From positions 7,678,847 through 7,742,846 of the forward strand of contig OZ007507.1 of NCBI GenBank assembly GCA_963931865.1: a stretch of 64,000 nt of DNA, read 5' to 3'. The notes beneath the pieces were generated by a model that saw only the letters and a list, made by a program, of their open reading frames with translations, did no database searches and was not told the DNA's origin. Shown piece after piece: positions 22,290 to 33,289 of the stretch (its first letter is position 1; each line of letters opens with the position of its first letter). Position numbers and translations under genes: made by a program. Source of the stretch: Axinella damicornis (taxonomy: Eukaryota; Porifera; Demospongiae; Axinellida; Axinellidae).

Positions 22290-22420
22290 GCTGGGCTCAT
22301 GGCCTTTGGCATAGCCAGTACTGAGGGTCACACAGATGTGTGTCCATGGCCTTTGGCATAGCCAGTACTGAGGGTCACACAGATGTGTGTCAAGAACTAC
22401 TCACACAGAGATCCTTGTAA
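22290..22420 (+). pseudogene. Terminal ankyrin exon disrupted by 47-bp duplication
   Basis: After an AATCTGCAG acceptor the frame reads AGLMAFGIASTEGHTDVC. A 47-bp segment (22298-22344) is then repeated exactly (22345-22391). Without it the frame would run through ELLTQRSL to TAA at 22418. The duplication is not a multiple of three and creates an early stop. This is the last ankyrin-like exon seen. Confidence 0.7.
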
Positions 22421-23920
22421 ACTTCATCCGTAATACTACTAGTCGACATCACACTATTACTGTCTCACCAGTGTTCGCTAGTATTTGTAAAGAACTATTA
22501 TGTAACTCGATTTGGTAGTAGTTGTATGGGTGTAACTTGTCCTAAATTTGCTGAAATTTGATTAATAACTGGTTGAACATTTAACTGCTACCTGTACTGT
22601 ACACACATGTTAGTTCATTAATAATTTTAAAGAATGACTGCATGGCATAATTATTGGATCTAAGAGTCAGGGCAAGTGTACTGTGTGGAAACAATCACCT
22701 ACTCATGCAGTCTCCCCTCTGTCTCAGAAGGTTATTATAAGAGTAGGAAACTACATAACGGGAATGGGAATGGAAACTAAATCCCATACACATTTCTGCA
22801 CCTATATAATTATAATAGATGACATTATTTTATAATTATTAGCCCTATATTGTCTATATAGCTGCCTGCAGCTGCATAATTACGATTGCATGGTGTATAG
22901 GGATGTATACTATCCTGATGCCAAACGTGTATACTTCTCGCCCTGTGAAAAACCTTTTGATCAAAACATGAATGATCCTTGCTTGAAGTCAGACTACATA
23001 GCACTGAATTCGGATCAGTCAAAATTAGAAACATGATGGCAGCTAGTGTCAATCCTGGTACATGCATTACCCTAGCCTTGTTCCCAGGCCTCCAGTTTTT
23101 TGATCACTTGCAGTATGCAAAACAAAGGTGTAGATAGAGAGGCCTGCATACAGTTCCCTCTTCATGTACATGCTTGCCTCACTCACTACATCTGTGTGAG
23201 TCCAGTCCTTACTCTTACACTAGCCACCTGACAATGCACTTCCGTTACACATGTAACTACACTCATGTTTGAAACCTTAGGACAAGTTACTAATGTAGGG
23301 CTGCTCTCACCAACAAGCAAGTTTCATGAACTATATGGGATATCCTTTTGGATGCCGTGGAGATCAGCTGCACAAGTACTCATGCACTTTGTGAGGTCAT
23401 CATACAATTCAGTTGCAAGCAGTTTTTTTGGTTGACAAACTCTGCAGATGGTAATTGAAGCATTTAGCTCAGATTACTAAGTCGGTACATAATATACACC
23501 CTGAAACCTCAACATAATGATGATCATAGCCTATCAGTGACTAAATCTTGAGTACATTACTTGCACAGGGGCTATTAAAAGGCCCAGCTCCCATTATGAA
23601 CCTCGAGCAGCAAGGCTGCCACTAGTCTGTAATCCTCAGATAGGTAGTGAGCAATCAGACTGTACACCATCAGTTCTTCCCATATCTACCTCCAGTACGT
23701 ATAACTTCCCATCTACCTCCAGTACGTATAATTAACTTAAGCTAAATTAATCTAATGTCTGGCATGTACGGTTGCTATATATATATATAACTTCAGTCCG
23801 CTGTCATTGAAAACTAATTCAGTGGTCATTACTGCAATCATTCTGCAGCAGACAAATCCAGTACCACATAATTATATCATGCATGATGCCAGACTATCCT
23901 TATTTAACCACACAGATTCA
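22421..23920. other. Presumed 3' flank, no gene recognised
   Basis: AT-rich sequence with a foldback scrap at 23073-23150 (AGCCTTGTTCCCAGGCCTCC), a TATATATATATA tract near 23778 and a short tandem copy of TACCTCCAGTACGTATAA near 23690-23730. No exons were recognised. Confidence 0.4.
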
Positions 23921-23924
23921 AAGG

Positions 23925-24206
23925 GGTGGCTGGTGGCCTAGCGGTTAAAGCATCCGACTGCTAATCTAAAGGTTGCAGGTTCGAATCCCACCATTGCCAT
24001 AGGAGAGATTTTCTTTCTCTCCTAGGAGTTGACTCAGCTCTACCCTTAAAAATGAGTAGGTGTGTTCTTGAAGGTGTTTTCACCTGATACAGTTCACACC
24101 GCATCCTTCGGAAGGGATGTAAAGCCGTTGGTCCCGGGGTACTGGTTAATATTAGCATTCATGCTATTCCGGTTACATCGTTAGCCACTCTACATGGTGG
24201 TTTCTC
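23925..24206 (+). mobile_element. tRNA-derived SINE
   Basis: The head has a Pol III A box (TGGCCTAGCGG, 23934-23944) and B box (GGTTCGAATCC, 23978-23988), with ACTGCTAATC in the anticodon position like tRNA-Ser(GCT). The stems are mismatched and no long variable arm is present, so it is not a working tRNA gene. The body contains CATCCTTCGGAAGGGATG and AAAGCCGTTGGTCCC (24102-24135), like the conserved tail domain of widespread marine-invertebrate SINEs. It ends against a REP-A copy. Confidence 0.75.
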
Positions 24207-24772
24207 ATTACACTCCTGGTAGGGGAAAAATTGTGCCGCGTAAATAAATAATTAATTAATCCAATATAATATATATAATGTTTGAGTACTTAGGCTTGGC
24301 CTACAGAAATTCTGACTACACCGCCGTGATCGCTATCATGCCCTGACCTGAATGTAAAAAGTTGGTGTTGAAACTCATCTTGGTGGTGGAGATATGAGCG
24401 CTTTTGTCTCGCCGTGGCTGCCATTGCTCGAGCGCTCTCTTCGACTTCCGGTGGCAGTACCGTTCTTAGGAAAGGCACACGAAGATTCTGACCACACGGC
24501 CGTGATCGCTGTCGTTTACTGACGCTTACATGCCAAACCTCACCGTGCTGGCGAAGTTGTGAGCGCTGTAGCAGTTTCTTGTGTTCTCCTTGGGCCGCCA
24601 TTGCTGACTCAGCTCAATCGATCGACGTTGACGCGACGTCGTCGACCGAGAGCGCGAGCGTGGTCCTCACGTGGCATGTGCGTTAATTGGAATGAGTTGC
24701 AATACCTAGCTTGCGCTACCGTCCAGTTGCAACCGGTTGCAACGCGGCTACCAGGAGTGCGGTTGCCCCTCG
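24207..24772 (-). repeat. REP-A copy 2
   Basis: A full-length ~566-bp copy from ATTACACTCCTGGTAGGGG to GCGGTTGCCCCTCG. On the minus strand it keeps both halves, with ATG-containing segments ending at GTGAG (first half) and at a mutated ATGAG (second half). A minus-strand 103-codon frame (24290-24601) crosses both halves, but it comes from an indel that joins frames. Confidence 0.8.
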
Positions 24773-25614
24773 TAAAAAATAAAAAATAAAAAATAAAAAA
24801 AAATTGAAATATCAGAAACCAAGGTCAAAAGTCAGTAATATTATGTGTACATGTCAGATTACAAAATGTCTCTCTACGGATCACATTAGAAGAATATGCG
24901 GGTATTTGAGTCGTGTCTACCTCGACCTCTGCCTATGCATGCACCTGATGAGGCCCACAAGGCTGAAACCAGCTGGTCGTGCATTACAGTATTGCATCTC
25001 AGTCAATAACTTTTGGCAGATCTTTGACTTCCTTACCTACTTATGAACTATTGACCCAGTTGTCAAGCACAGCAAGCTAGTCTTCTCTCCACCTTCCTTC
25101 ATTCACAGTCTGAATGCGGATTATACAACAATTTTAGGGGCATCCATCCATGCACTTGTATGCACAGTGACACAGTGAAGACAAGGCATGGCTGCAGCCC
25201 AATCACAAGGGACAAGATGCAAAACATTACTTGTACGCTATTGTGTGTACCTCAACATTCACACAAGGCAATTAGTACATAAGGTTATAGTTCCCTCCTG
25301 AGAATCCCAGAATGTATGGTTAGTTCCCCACGTAAGAATATATGAATGTATAATGAGGACTACAAAAAGTGCCTTCAATTCATAATTATACGGTAGTTCC
25401 TATGGTTCCTTAGGTGTCCATGGTCCCCCAGCTTGGTCCCCCCAGCTTGGTCCCCCCAGCTTGGTTCTTTTGGTTCCATTCCATTCCACGTTTTACTATT
25501 CAATTCACATGCACAGAAGAGAAAAACTAATAAACATATTTGAGAACAATCACCATCAAAATGGAACTTTTGACTCAATGACAAAACAGCAAGGGGGAGG
25601 GGGGATTGTCTTAC
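24773..25614. other. No recognised gene
   Basis: It starts with (TAAAAAA)n-type A-rich sequence. A short triplication GGTCCCCCCAGCTT is at 25425-25465. It could be intron or 3' flank of the PDXDC1-like gene on the minus strand. Confidence 0.35.
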
Positions 25615-25678
25615 CCAAACATGTGCAGCATGTTGCTTGCAGATTTCCTTCAATTGTGGAAGGAGTCCCTGCAGCAAC
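25615..25678 (-). pseudogene. PDXDC1-like exon fragment (downstream)
   Basis: A minus-strand 64-bp exon between GTTGCTGCAG and a GTAAGAC donor. The phase from the exon at 27230 gives GTPSTIE, continuing the Ala-Gly-Thr motif of group II PLP-dependent decarboxylases. The rest, LPQLKEICKQHAAHVW, is in another frame and matches the helix after the AGT loop of PDXDC1-like proteins. A short deletion therefore broke the exon. Confidence 0.6.
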
Positions 25679-25789
25679 AGATGTCACCATGATGTCAGTG
25701 CTTCCAAACACCCCGGCTAGGCTGACAGTGACAACAACTCACAAACACCATTTGCATCCACCGATTGACCGATCAATACAAGCAAGGGC

Positions 25790-26815
25790 TTATCGAGCCG
25801 CCGAAGGCGGCGAGAGGGCATGTAACTAGTGTAAACGGCAAAATTCAAAGTAGCAGAACGTTGCTACTATTATTAGCAACACCGGATGTTCGCGAGATAC
25901 GCGGCGCTACTACCAGTGTGGACAACTCAGCCTTCCACTGTCGTCTTCTTGCCTTCCAAGTTTCGCCAGTAAACTCTCTGACGAACCGCATCATTCAGTG
26001 GTGACGGTCGTGCGCGAAGCCTACGGTACGTACCTGTGAGCTATACCCGCGGCTCGCAAGACAGATGGCGACGTCGCTACCAGCCTAGCCGGGGACCCTT
26101 GGATGGCGTATTATACTCACTCGTGACGGTCCTTCGCGCTTCCTCTCATGTCTCTCCCGAGTCTCCATCGATCTTAGATCTAGCTAGCTAGCTAGTCTCG
26201 GAACCAGACCCTTTGTGCGGGGGAGGAGGAAAGGGTCTGGGCACATTCCTACATTCGAGTTGTCCTCACGGAACGTAATTATGCGTGGTAATTAGCGATC
26301 ATAGATATATGTCTTATATCTATGTAGCGATCAACTGCGATACCACGCGTACGATCACAGTCGACTTGCTCGTTGCTCTCCTCGACTTTTGTCAGTCACT
26401 CGCGGGTAACGCGGTACGGCACAGCGATTCGCCATGTCTAGTCACTGGCGACACCGAAAGCCTGGAGAAAAATCGTTTCGCTGACGTCATTCGCAATCAA
26501 CGCTTCTGATTCGTTAGGTCAACATTCCGACCTGGGGACAACTCGAATGTAAGATGGTGCCCAGACCCTTTCCTCCCCCGCACGAAGGGTCTGGTTCCGA
26601 GACTACTAGCTAGCTAGGTGGCCGGCTTTAGACAATATTCCGCAAAATTCGCATAATTGCATCCTTTTTCACTATACGGTTGTACTAACAATAGTAACGT
26701 CGATCTAATGATAGTATATCCGGTTGGCGGTTTTGAATTTTTGCCGTTTACATCGTGAGTACGGCAGTTGCATGCCCTCTCCCCTTTAGGGTTTATGCGC
26801 CCTTGATACAAGTCA
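25790..26815. mobile_element. Probable TIR element relic
   Basis: The left edge has GAGAGGGCATGTAACT and GTAAACGGCAAAATTCAAA (25810-25850). The right edge has the inverse, TTTTGAATTTTTGCCGTTTA and GCATGCCCTCTC (26730-26790). A hairpin, GCCGCCGAAGGCGGC, marks the left end. The foldback element at 26193-26605 lies inside. The interior is otherwise unrecognised. Confidence 0.4.
26193..26605. mobile_element. Foldback element, TAGTCTCGG ends, 9-bp duplication
   Basis: The left arm TAGTCTCGGAACCAGACCC and the right arm GGGTCTGGTTCCGAGACTA are inverted for about 75 bp in all. It is flanked by CTAGCTAGC on both sides (26184-26192 and 26606-26614). The target is itself a CTAG repeat, so the duplication alone is weak evidence, but the related elements at 31966 and 58081 also have 9-bp duplications. 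Confidence 0.7.
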
Positions 26816-26893
26816 TTGTGGATTACAGTAGTCATTAGAACGTGTGCAATTTGACATGCAGTGAAACATACAGGAGGACATAAGTAGACAAGG

Positions 26894-27015
26894 CAATCCC
26901 CCCCCCCCCCCCCATTCCCCTCAACCCTCCCTTCTCCTCAACCCTCCCTTCCCTCCGCTCCTTCCCTCTCCCCCTCCCCTCCTTCCCTCCCCCTTTCCCC
27001 TCCCTCGTCTCCCCC
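26894..27015. repeat. Pyrimidine-rich tract
   Basis: A C run followed by CCCTCCCTTCCCTC-type sequence, about 110 bp. Frames read across it are low-complexity artefacts. Confidence 0.8.
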
Positions 27016-27229
27016 TTTGCCAAAATGAATTTTATCCCTTACGTACCTGGTACTTCTGGTCACATTTACAATTGGTTCCTTGTTGGTATCCTGCTGCATC
27101 GGTGGACTGAGGATCTCACCTGTCAATTACAGAAATTAAAGTCTTGGCAACCAACCGCAATACGGGGAGCAACAAGTCAAGTATATGGCTAACATAAACA
27201 GCGCTGCCTTCTGGTACATGAAAGTTTAC

Positions 27230-27302
27230 CTGCATGACCATGACTGGTACTTTTCCCCTCTGTGAGGTCATCTTTGATCAGCTCGTCCAGAGAAGCCACG
27301 TC
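27230..27302 (-). pseudogene. PDXDC1-like exon fragment (upstream)
   Basis: A minus-strand 73-bp exon between CTGTTGTGTAG and a GTAAAC donor, reading DVASLDELIKDDLTEGKSTS then HGHAG. PDXDC1-like group II decarboxylases have a matching segment ending in ANAG, just before the exon at 25615, and the splice phase (one base over) fits. The HGHAG end is diverged. No other exons, including the PLP-lysine region, were found nearby, so the gene is treated as broken or only partly in the window. Confidence 0.6.
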
Positions 27303-27495
27303 CTACACAACAGGAGTGTCAAACATGCATCAGACCCAGTTAGGACATGTCCCAGTTGTATGACAGTGAATTCCAGTGAGGCTGATATGACTTTGTCAGG
27401 AAAGCGATTCAGTGTTTCAGGGATGAGTCTGAACAAGGCCGTTGTGTCCTTATAAGGACAGTGTGTCTCATTCAATTACAAGGTGTCTCACTTAA

Positions 27496-28062
27496 GGTTA
27501 CAGGCTCGTTGCGTGGTGGGCGTGGCCAGACAATTCGTTCAACCCAATTTGTCTCGCACAGAAAGTAAGCTAGTGAAATCAAACTTACTCAACACAAAGC
27601 AGGGAGGGTAGTCATCATGCAGATTAATCATCATTACAGAAGCTCACACTGTAGCCATTGTACGCTGGTTAAATCAATTCCAGCAAACCGTTCACCAAAA
27701 ATCTCCCGTGTGAAGACCGCCAGCAACTTGATTCTACTGTTGGGAGACACGCCATAGGAAGCTCTAGGGCGGAACAGAAGCATTTTGTGCCTAGGTTGAA
27801 CTGTCTTCGAAAGAACGACCCTTGAGTGCAAATAACCGCCATCTTGATTTCCGTCTTCGGAATACAGCGTCGTCGGAACAGTCATCAGTTTTTACAAAAC
27901 GCTTCGTCCGGCCCTTTCTATACTGTTCGTGCCTGCTTCAATACGGTCTTCCAAGTCCAAGTCGGATCACACGGCTTTATTTTTGGTGACAAAAACCTCT
28001 ATAAATTGCGCTTAATAATTAAGTATACGGTGCACGTATCCGTGCACAGGGATCCTGTAACC
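27496..28062. mobile_element. TTAA element F, copy 2
   Basis: The inverted ends GGTTACAGGCTCG and GGGATCCTGTAACC lie between TTAA sites (27492-27495 and 28063-28066). It is 567 bp with no transposase. Sisters are at 41460-42035 and 44585-46675. TTAA targeting fits piggyBac-type elements, although the GG ends are unusual for them. Confidence 0.75.
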
Positions 28063-28136
28063 TTAAGTCATGGTTGCTCTTTACCATTGAGTGCGAAGAC
28101 CCAAAGACAGTGTTGCATCAACTTGCATGGAACTAT

Positions 28137-28147
28137 CACACACACGC

Positions 28148-28197
<50 letters not shown>
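28137..28197. repeat. CA microsatellite
   Basis: About 30 CA units with three early G substitutions. Confidence 0.95.
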
Positions 28198-28199
<2 letters not shown>

Positions 28200-28260
28200 C
28201 CCTCAAACCTTCCTCCATGCTGCCCTGCATACGTCGTCCACAGGACAGGGAGCCCACTCA

Positions 28261-28311
28261 CCTCCCCATCATCACACAGCTTCCCTGGCATTGCCACGAG
28301 AACATCCACAC
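28261..28311 (-). CDS. Candidate short exon
   Basis: On the minus strand, TGTGATGCAG is followed by about 50 bp ending at a GTGAGT donor. One frame reads VDVLVAMPGKLCDDGE, reminiscent of the VDxLVATPGRL box of DEAD-box helicases. The match is one short motif, so this is weak. Confidence 0.2.
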
Positions 28312-28909
28312 CTGCATCACAACCAGTATGTAGGTATAATTGACCTAGTTACAAGTTGCAGTCATAGTCCCATGCCCAGAGGTCTACGCCCACTGGCAGA
28401 GAATGTCTCGTCATTTGAGTTACATTTCTTGTCACAGAGGCGTGTCCAGTGTAGTGCTGATTGTGCTAAGAATGCAATTTATAAAGATAAGCGCTTCTTT
28501 CTGTGCTATTTGTCATGTAACCCTACCTTCAAGAGATGTCCACCCAAGACACTTCTTCATTATTCCAGTATTGCCGTAAATCGTTGTTTTTTGAAGTTTG
28601 AAATGGCTAAAAGGTTCTTAGAAGCTATGAAGGGGTGTCATGAACCAACAACGAAGTAAGTCCTCGTTACAAACTGTTTAAAGTTAGCTGTATTTGACTC
28701 CTCGATCGATCAGTGATGTAATCCATGATAATTACTAGTAAATTACGCGCGTACTCTTCGATTGCATTGGCCATCTCAAATTCCAGATGGGAAAGGTGTT
28801 AGTGACACACTCAAAAGACCAGACCCTCTCCGCGGGGGCGTGTGTAGATGGGGCTGGGCACAAGACTATTGCCTGAAACCTTTAAAACACATGACATTTG
28901 AACCTACAT

Positions 28910-29290
28910 TCAATCTGGCACCAATGCTAAGTACTGGTATTGGGTATCACAATACACTCGGGTGTCCAACAAAGCTATAACGATCCCTGTGGGTACATTT
29001 TCCTCCAGCCTTGAAGGGTACAACTTTGTCATGACGTTCTCAGGGTATGCAGTACTATATACATATACCACATCTCGGCTCTGTCCACTGAAGGTATCAG
29101 CTAATGCATGACACAGCTACGAAAGTGGGAACTGACTCTTTACGCATATCAGGCTCTGCGTCAGCTGCTTCTTGGGAATGCCTCCACACACAAGAGTACC
29201 AGTCAATGTCTCAGCTAGGACCTGGGACGCTGATGATATGGCACTCATAGACACAGTTCTCTGAAGAAACTGCTTGGCATAGTCATGTAT
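28910..29290 (-). pseudogene. Unidentified coding-like stretch
   Basis: The minus strand reads AKQFLQRTVSMSAISSASQV, LAETLTGTLVCGGIPKKQ, LTQSLICVKSQFP, a stop, LCHALADTFSGQS and, further on, TKLYPSRLEENVPTGIVIAL. Composition and length look protein-like, but the family is not recognised and at least one stop interrupts it. It could be part of a decayed host gene on the same strand as the PDXDC1-like fragments. Confidence 0.3.
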
Positions 29291-29293
29291 CTA

Positions 29294-29833
29294 CCGTATT
29301 TCTGCGAATAGACGCCGCCCTCGAATAGACGCCACCCTCGAATAGACGCCGCCCTCGAATAAACGCCGCACATTTAGAGGCACTGAGAGAAATAAACGCC
29401 GCCCTCGAATAAACGCCGCGGCGGGTCATGCGCAAAGTATGACGATACAACGTGGAACACTTTGTACGTCTTCCAACAGTCGTGGAAGACAGTCTAAGTC
29501 CTCGAGCCCCTCCATATGCATCCCGCAAAGGCATCTTCACCGTCGTCCTCGTCAGCATGTGGCTGCTGATCTTCCAGGGGGCCCTGCAAAGCGCTAAGTG
29601 TTCCAGCCGCGGATCGCGGACCGCACTTGCCCATGTGAGTTGTCGTTTTGTGTGTTTCTCGACCGAAAATTCGACTTTCTCACCTGCTTGTCGACGCAAT
29701 TCGACGGGGAGCTAGCTGTGTACGTGGCGCTGTCATACTGCTGAAAGTAATAAACGCCGCCCTCGAATAGTGGCCGCACCAAACCGACCAACGAAATAAA
29801 TAAACGCCGCGGCGTCTATTCGTGGAAATACGG
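29294..29833. mobile_element. TA-flanked TIR element
   Basis: Inverted ends CCGTATTTCTGCGAATAGAC and CCGTATTTCCACGAATAGAC (right end inverted) are flanked by TA. Subterminal CGCCGCCCTCGAATA repeats are several-fold. It is 540 bp. Frames inside are not recognised. TA duplication suggests a Tc1/mariner-type or related mover. Confidence 0.8.
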
Positions 29834-29835
29834 TA

Positions 29836-30366
29836 TGAGTGGGAAAATAAAATTCAGCTCTGAGTCAAAACTCAACTTCCAGAATACTATTCACAGCAAC
29901 TGATCCATGTGATATCACACGACAGCACATGACTAACTGATGTAGTCAACAATCTATTGTATATGTTGGGCCAGTTCACTGGTTGGTGCCACAATCAGTA
30001 CTCTTGGAGATTCACCTGAAGTCTGAAAACGTGGACTAAAGTGCACACCATTGATAGCCCACCCTCAATGCAATTAGGAGAAGCCACACCCAAGTTGCGG
30101 ATAGTAAAGGCATAGGTCTATAAACACGCTAGACAGCTGCTCAATTCGTGAAGATCGAGTTAACAAACTTACTGGAAGACAGGGTGTCGTTAATAATTAT
30201 TAAACACTGGAATTTTACATTGTATACATTTTCCGCTTGTTCAATAAATGTCCCTATATTGCCATTGGCGGAACGACCCCAAGCTTGGAGGACTGGGAAT
30301 CCTGGATAGCTTGGCCCTAACTACAACTGAGACTCTGTTGATATGGCATCAGGCATATTACTATTA
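29836..30366. other. No recognised feature
   Basis: AT-rich spacer between the TA-flanked element and repeat P. No exon, TIR or long frame was recognised. Confidence 0.35.
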
Positions 30367-31519
30367 TCACAAGTAATAAAATACATTGGAAATGTAACGG
30401 GATGTAGGGATACCAGAACGGCAAAAAGCAAGGAAACAAGGTACGGATGATCGCACAAAACAGTGAAGTATACAACCCCCCTACAGAGATCTTTTTCCAT
30501 ATACGTGTATAATGAAAAAAGATATGTAGGGGGATTGTATACTTCACTGTTTTGCGCGATCATCCCTACCTTGTTTCCTTACTTTACGCCGTTCTGGTAT
30601 CCCTACATCCTGCTACATTTCGAAATGTTTTTGATTGTTTATGTCATTTTTTTAGCAGCAGGCGCATGTTTGAGCTGAAATTTGCCATCACAGAGCAGAA
30701 GTCAGCATCTTCACAGGCAAGAGGTGGCCTTGCTTTGGTATATGGACAATATTAAATCTGGTATATACACTGCTGACAATGACTGAAGAATCAGACCCAA
30801 GCATCTCAAGTCAACCCTTTTCTGGATGGATACTAAGCCAGCGCTCCCTGTCTGAAGACCATAATATTAGCCATACCAGGTAGTAGCAAGTGGTAGTGAC
30901 ATTAATTGTTGCGCCTTTAGATAGGCATTCACCCCTCTCACACAACACCGCACAAATTATACGCACAGAGAATTTACCTGTCTTATGAAGTATATATGCG
31001 AAGTAGCTAGTTTGACAACACAACGGCATCAGGCACTTCTGATTCAGCGATCTTGAGTAATAATTACGTATCGTTGCTAAGTGATCATTTAAGTGCGCAT
31101 GCATACAAACGAGAAAATGGCGGGACAAACAAAGCCATAGTTATTGAGTGGGCAGTTGCAGCCGCCTGGTGAAGACTTGGAGGTAGCGAAAAAGCGATGG
31201 GCTGGTGCACTGCTCGGTGTAAAATGCTGCTGTGTCGTGCGAAAACCGTCATGAAAGGTTGAGGTGACGCTGAGCTAGCCCGTCTGAAGAAAGAAGAAGA
31301 AAGAAAAACAATTTGCCCGTTTTGCTAGCACCTTGTGTAGTACTTTCGCGACGGTTTTTCGCAACGCGAGGAGCCTTGTTGGTCATGAAATCACTCGAAG
31401 ATGAACGGTATGTGGTTATAAAGGCTTATAAGAGTACGGTTTCTGAGATTTGGAGAGATATTTTTGCATTAGCATATATTGCGTGTACATCGTATCCCTA
31501 CATACAGAGTCTACTGTGA
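30367..31519 (+). mobile_element. Repeat P, copy 1
   Basis: It begins with a ~275-bp imperfect palindrome (arms meeting near 30508; ATGTAGGGATACCAGAACGG and its inverse). It continues through a pyrimidine/purine tract and ends at CGTATCCCTACATACAGAG. The ATGTAGGGATAC and GTATCCCTACAT ends form a 12-bp inverted repeat. A short frame near the end (LEDERYVVIKAYKSTVSEIW) is also open in copy 2. No known domain. Confidence 0.7.
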
Positions 31520-31965
31520 TTATGCTGTCAATAGACCCAATGCACTTACATGGCATTTCCGTATGCCAAACTTGTGCTGGCATCTTGGTGTACCATAACA
31601 CATTGGCCTCATATGCAGTATTGATCCTAATCATACAGCACTTACGATAGTTGTCCTGAAGATGGAATGTGAATATCCCGTAGCTAGGTTACCCATATGC
31701 ATGGGACTGATTTAAGTCACCCTTCCCATGGGTGTCTCATGGGACTGAATTAAGTCACCAGAACCAGGGGCGGAGACAGCTACCAAAAAGTGGGGGGGCT
31801 AATAGCGCTGCCGAAGGCAGCACACAGAGGCGCTAGCATTGATCAGTCCGCACAAAGCGTGGAAAATTGTTCGCCTTCATTTTTCAGTTACATTGTGTAT
31901 CAGGATGGGCTCTCGTGGCACCTTCGTGCTTTGCACTAGCTGCAAGTTCTCCGCCCCTGAGAACC

Positions 31966-32211
31966 TAGTCTCGGTACCACACTTCGCGCACGGCGGAATA
32001 GTCTGGAAGACTGCCCATATACGAGTGTTCTGATTCCAAGGCGTTATGTACACTACACACAAGCAGTATACTTAAACGTGCCGTATATGGTGCCGCTGTG
32101 GTTCTTATCTACTTATCGCCCACCCTTTTTGGGATGGGTGTCAAAACCACTCGTGTATGGGAAGTCTTCCAGACTATTCCGCCGTGCGCGAATAGTCTGG
32201 AACCGAGATTA
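31966..32211. mobile_element. Foldback MITE with 9-bp duplication
   Basis: Arms of about 60 bp starting TAGTCTCGGTACC and ending GGAACCGAGATTA, with GCGCACGGCGGAATAGTCTG in the left arm. It is flanked by exact 9-bp CTGAGAACC (31957-31965 and 32212-32220). It is the same end class as 26193-26605. Confidence 0.8.
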
Positions 32212-32317
32212 CTGAGAACCCATGGGAGCATTTTAAGTCACTACAGTTGACTTTAAGTTGCTGTGAAGATATACAATGCATAGTATTACTAATGGGACCA
32301 TAAAATTTTGGGGACCG

Positions 32318-32837
32318 CATGAAAATGGGAACCCCGGGTCCCCATTTTTTCCCTGGTAAAATGGGGACCCCTTTGGGAAAATGGGGGCCCCAACACCATT
32401 TTCGTTTTACCTTGCATCAGTACTTACAGCTCTGTGTAGGATGGTTGTCAAATCACATCTCTGCACACGTCTGCGAAAGCATTAGTTCATGCATAGAGCA
32501 AGGATGAACTTTTACTTGCGATATAGTTGGTACGTACCCTATAGCTGTAATAGAAGCAATCAGCAACAGGCTATATATTGGAGGGTTTGCATTGTCCGAC
32601 TTGTGCATTACAATGTCGGGAGATTATGAACTTGAAGTAAGTCTTATAGCTAATAATAGCCACTCACTCAAGCACTAGCTGGGCCTCCTCATTGTCTAGT
32701 TATAGTGGGCTATACGTTCATGCAACTAGCAACAAGTACTTAGATCTCTCTAACTATGACCATTCTAGCAATATCAATGCTCCGACCAGATTGTTTTTCC
32801 AGGGAAAATGGGGACCCCGGGTCCCAATTTTCCCATG
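32318..32837. mobile_element. TIR element with GGGGTCCCC arms
   Basis: The ~39-bp arms are inverted: CATGAAAATGGGAACCCCGG at left and CCCAATTTTCCCATG at right. Each arm is itself near-palindromic around ACCCCGGGTCC. The interior is AT-rich with no frame recognised. The target duplication is unclear. Confidence 0.6.
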
Positions 32838-32863
32838 ACACCGGCTTGGTGACCAGCACATAC

Positions 32864-32990
32864 CTGCAGTGCGCCCACAGCACTGATCCCCAGCAGCCTC
32901 TTGGACTTCGTCTCCGATGGTGGTGAGGACCGCTTTCCCTAGGATGCGTCACACAACTTCTCCGATCAGCATGCAGGCAACAAAGGCCAT
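32864..32990 (-). pseudogene. Reverse transcriptase scrap
   Basis: The minus strand reads IGEVV, a stop, then RILGKAVLTTIGDEVQEAAG, matching the IGVGEVxRRIxGKA block of an RT family common in marine invertebrate retroelements. Only about 40 codons remain. Confidence 0.5.
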
Positions 32991-33289
32991 CGTGTGTCAT
33001 GTGTATGTAAGGTTCAAAGTCCGCCGGCGCGTGCAACCGGAAATAGCCGGCCGACTGGGTTTAAATTACTGAATTTGTACCAAGTATTGGCGGGAAGTCG
33101 GGCAGCCTGGGGTCTGATCAGAGCACTGAGGTCTAGAACAGGGTAGGCCAGCGAATGAGGCTATGGGTGAACCTCTCCCTTTACAAACAATGGGTAACAG
33201 TAACACAGGGTTAGTAGCTGAACAACTACATATATTCCATGGACCACTACAAAAATGAACGACTGGGTGGGGTGGCCAGAAAATTTCAT

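Noticed and set aside
23930..24000. Functional tRNA-Ser gene
   Set aside because: Stem pairing is poor, the long variable arm is missing and a SINE body follows.
24290..24601. 103-codon frame in REP-A copy 2 as a gene
   Set aside because: It exists only because indels fuse frames that are separate in other REP-A copies.
27826..28659. 277-codon plus-strand frame
   Set aside because: It runs through a TTAA element, a CA microsatellite and unrelated sequence; no domain is visible.
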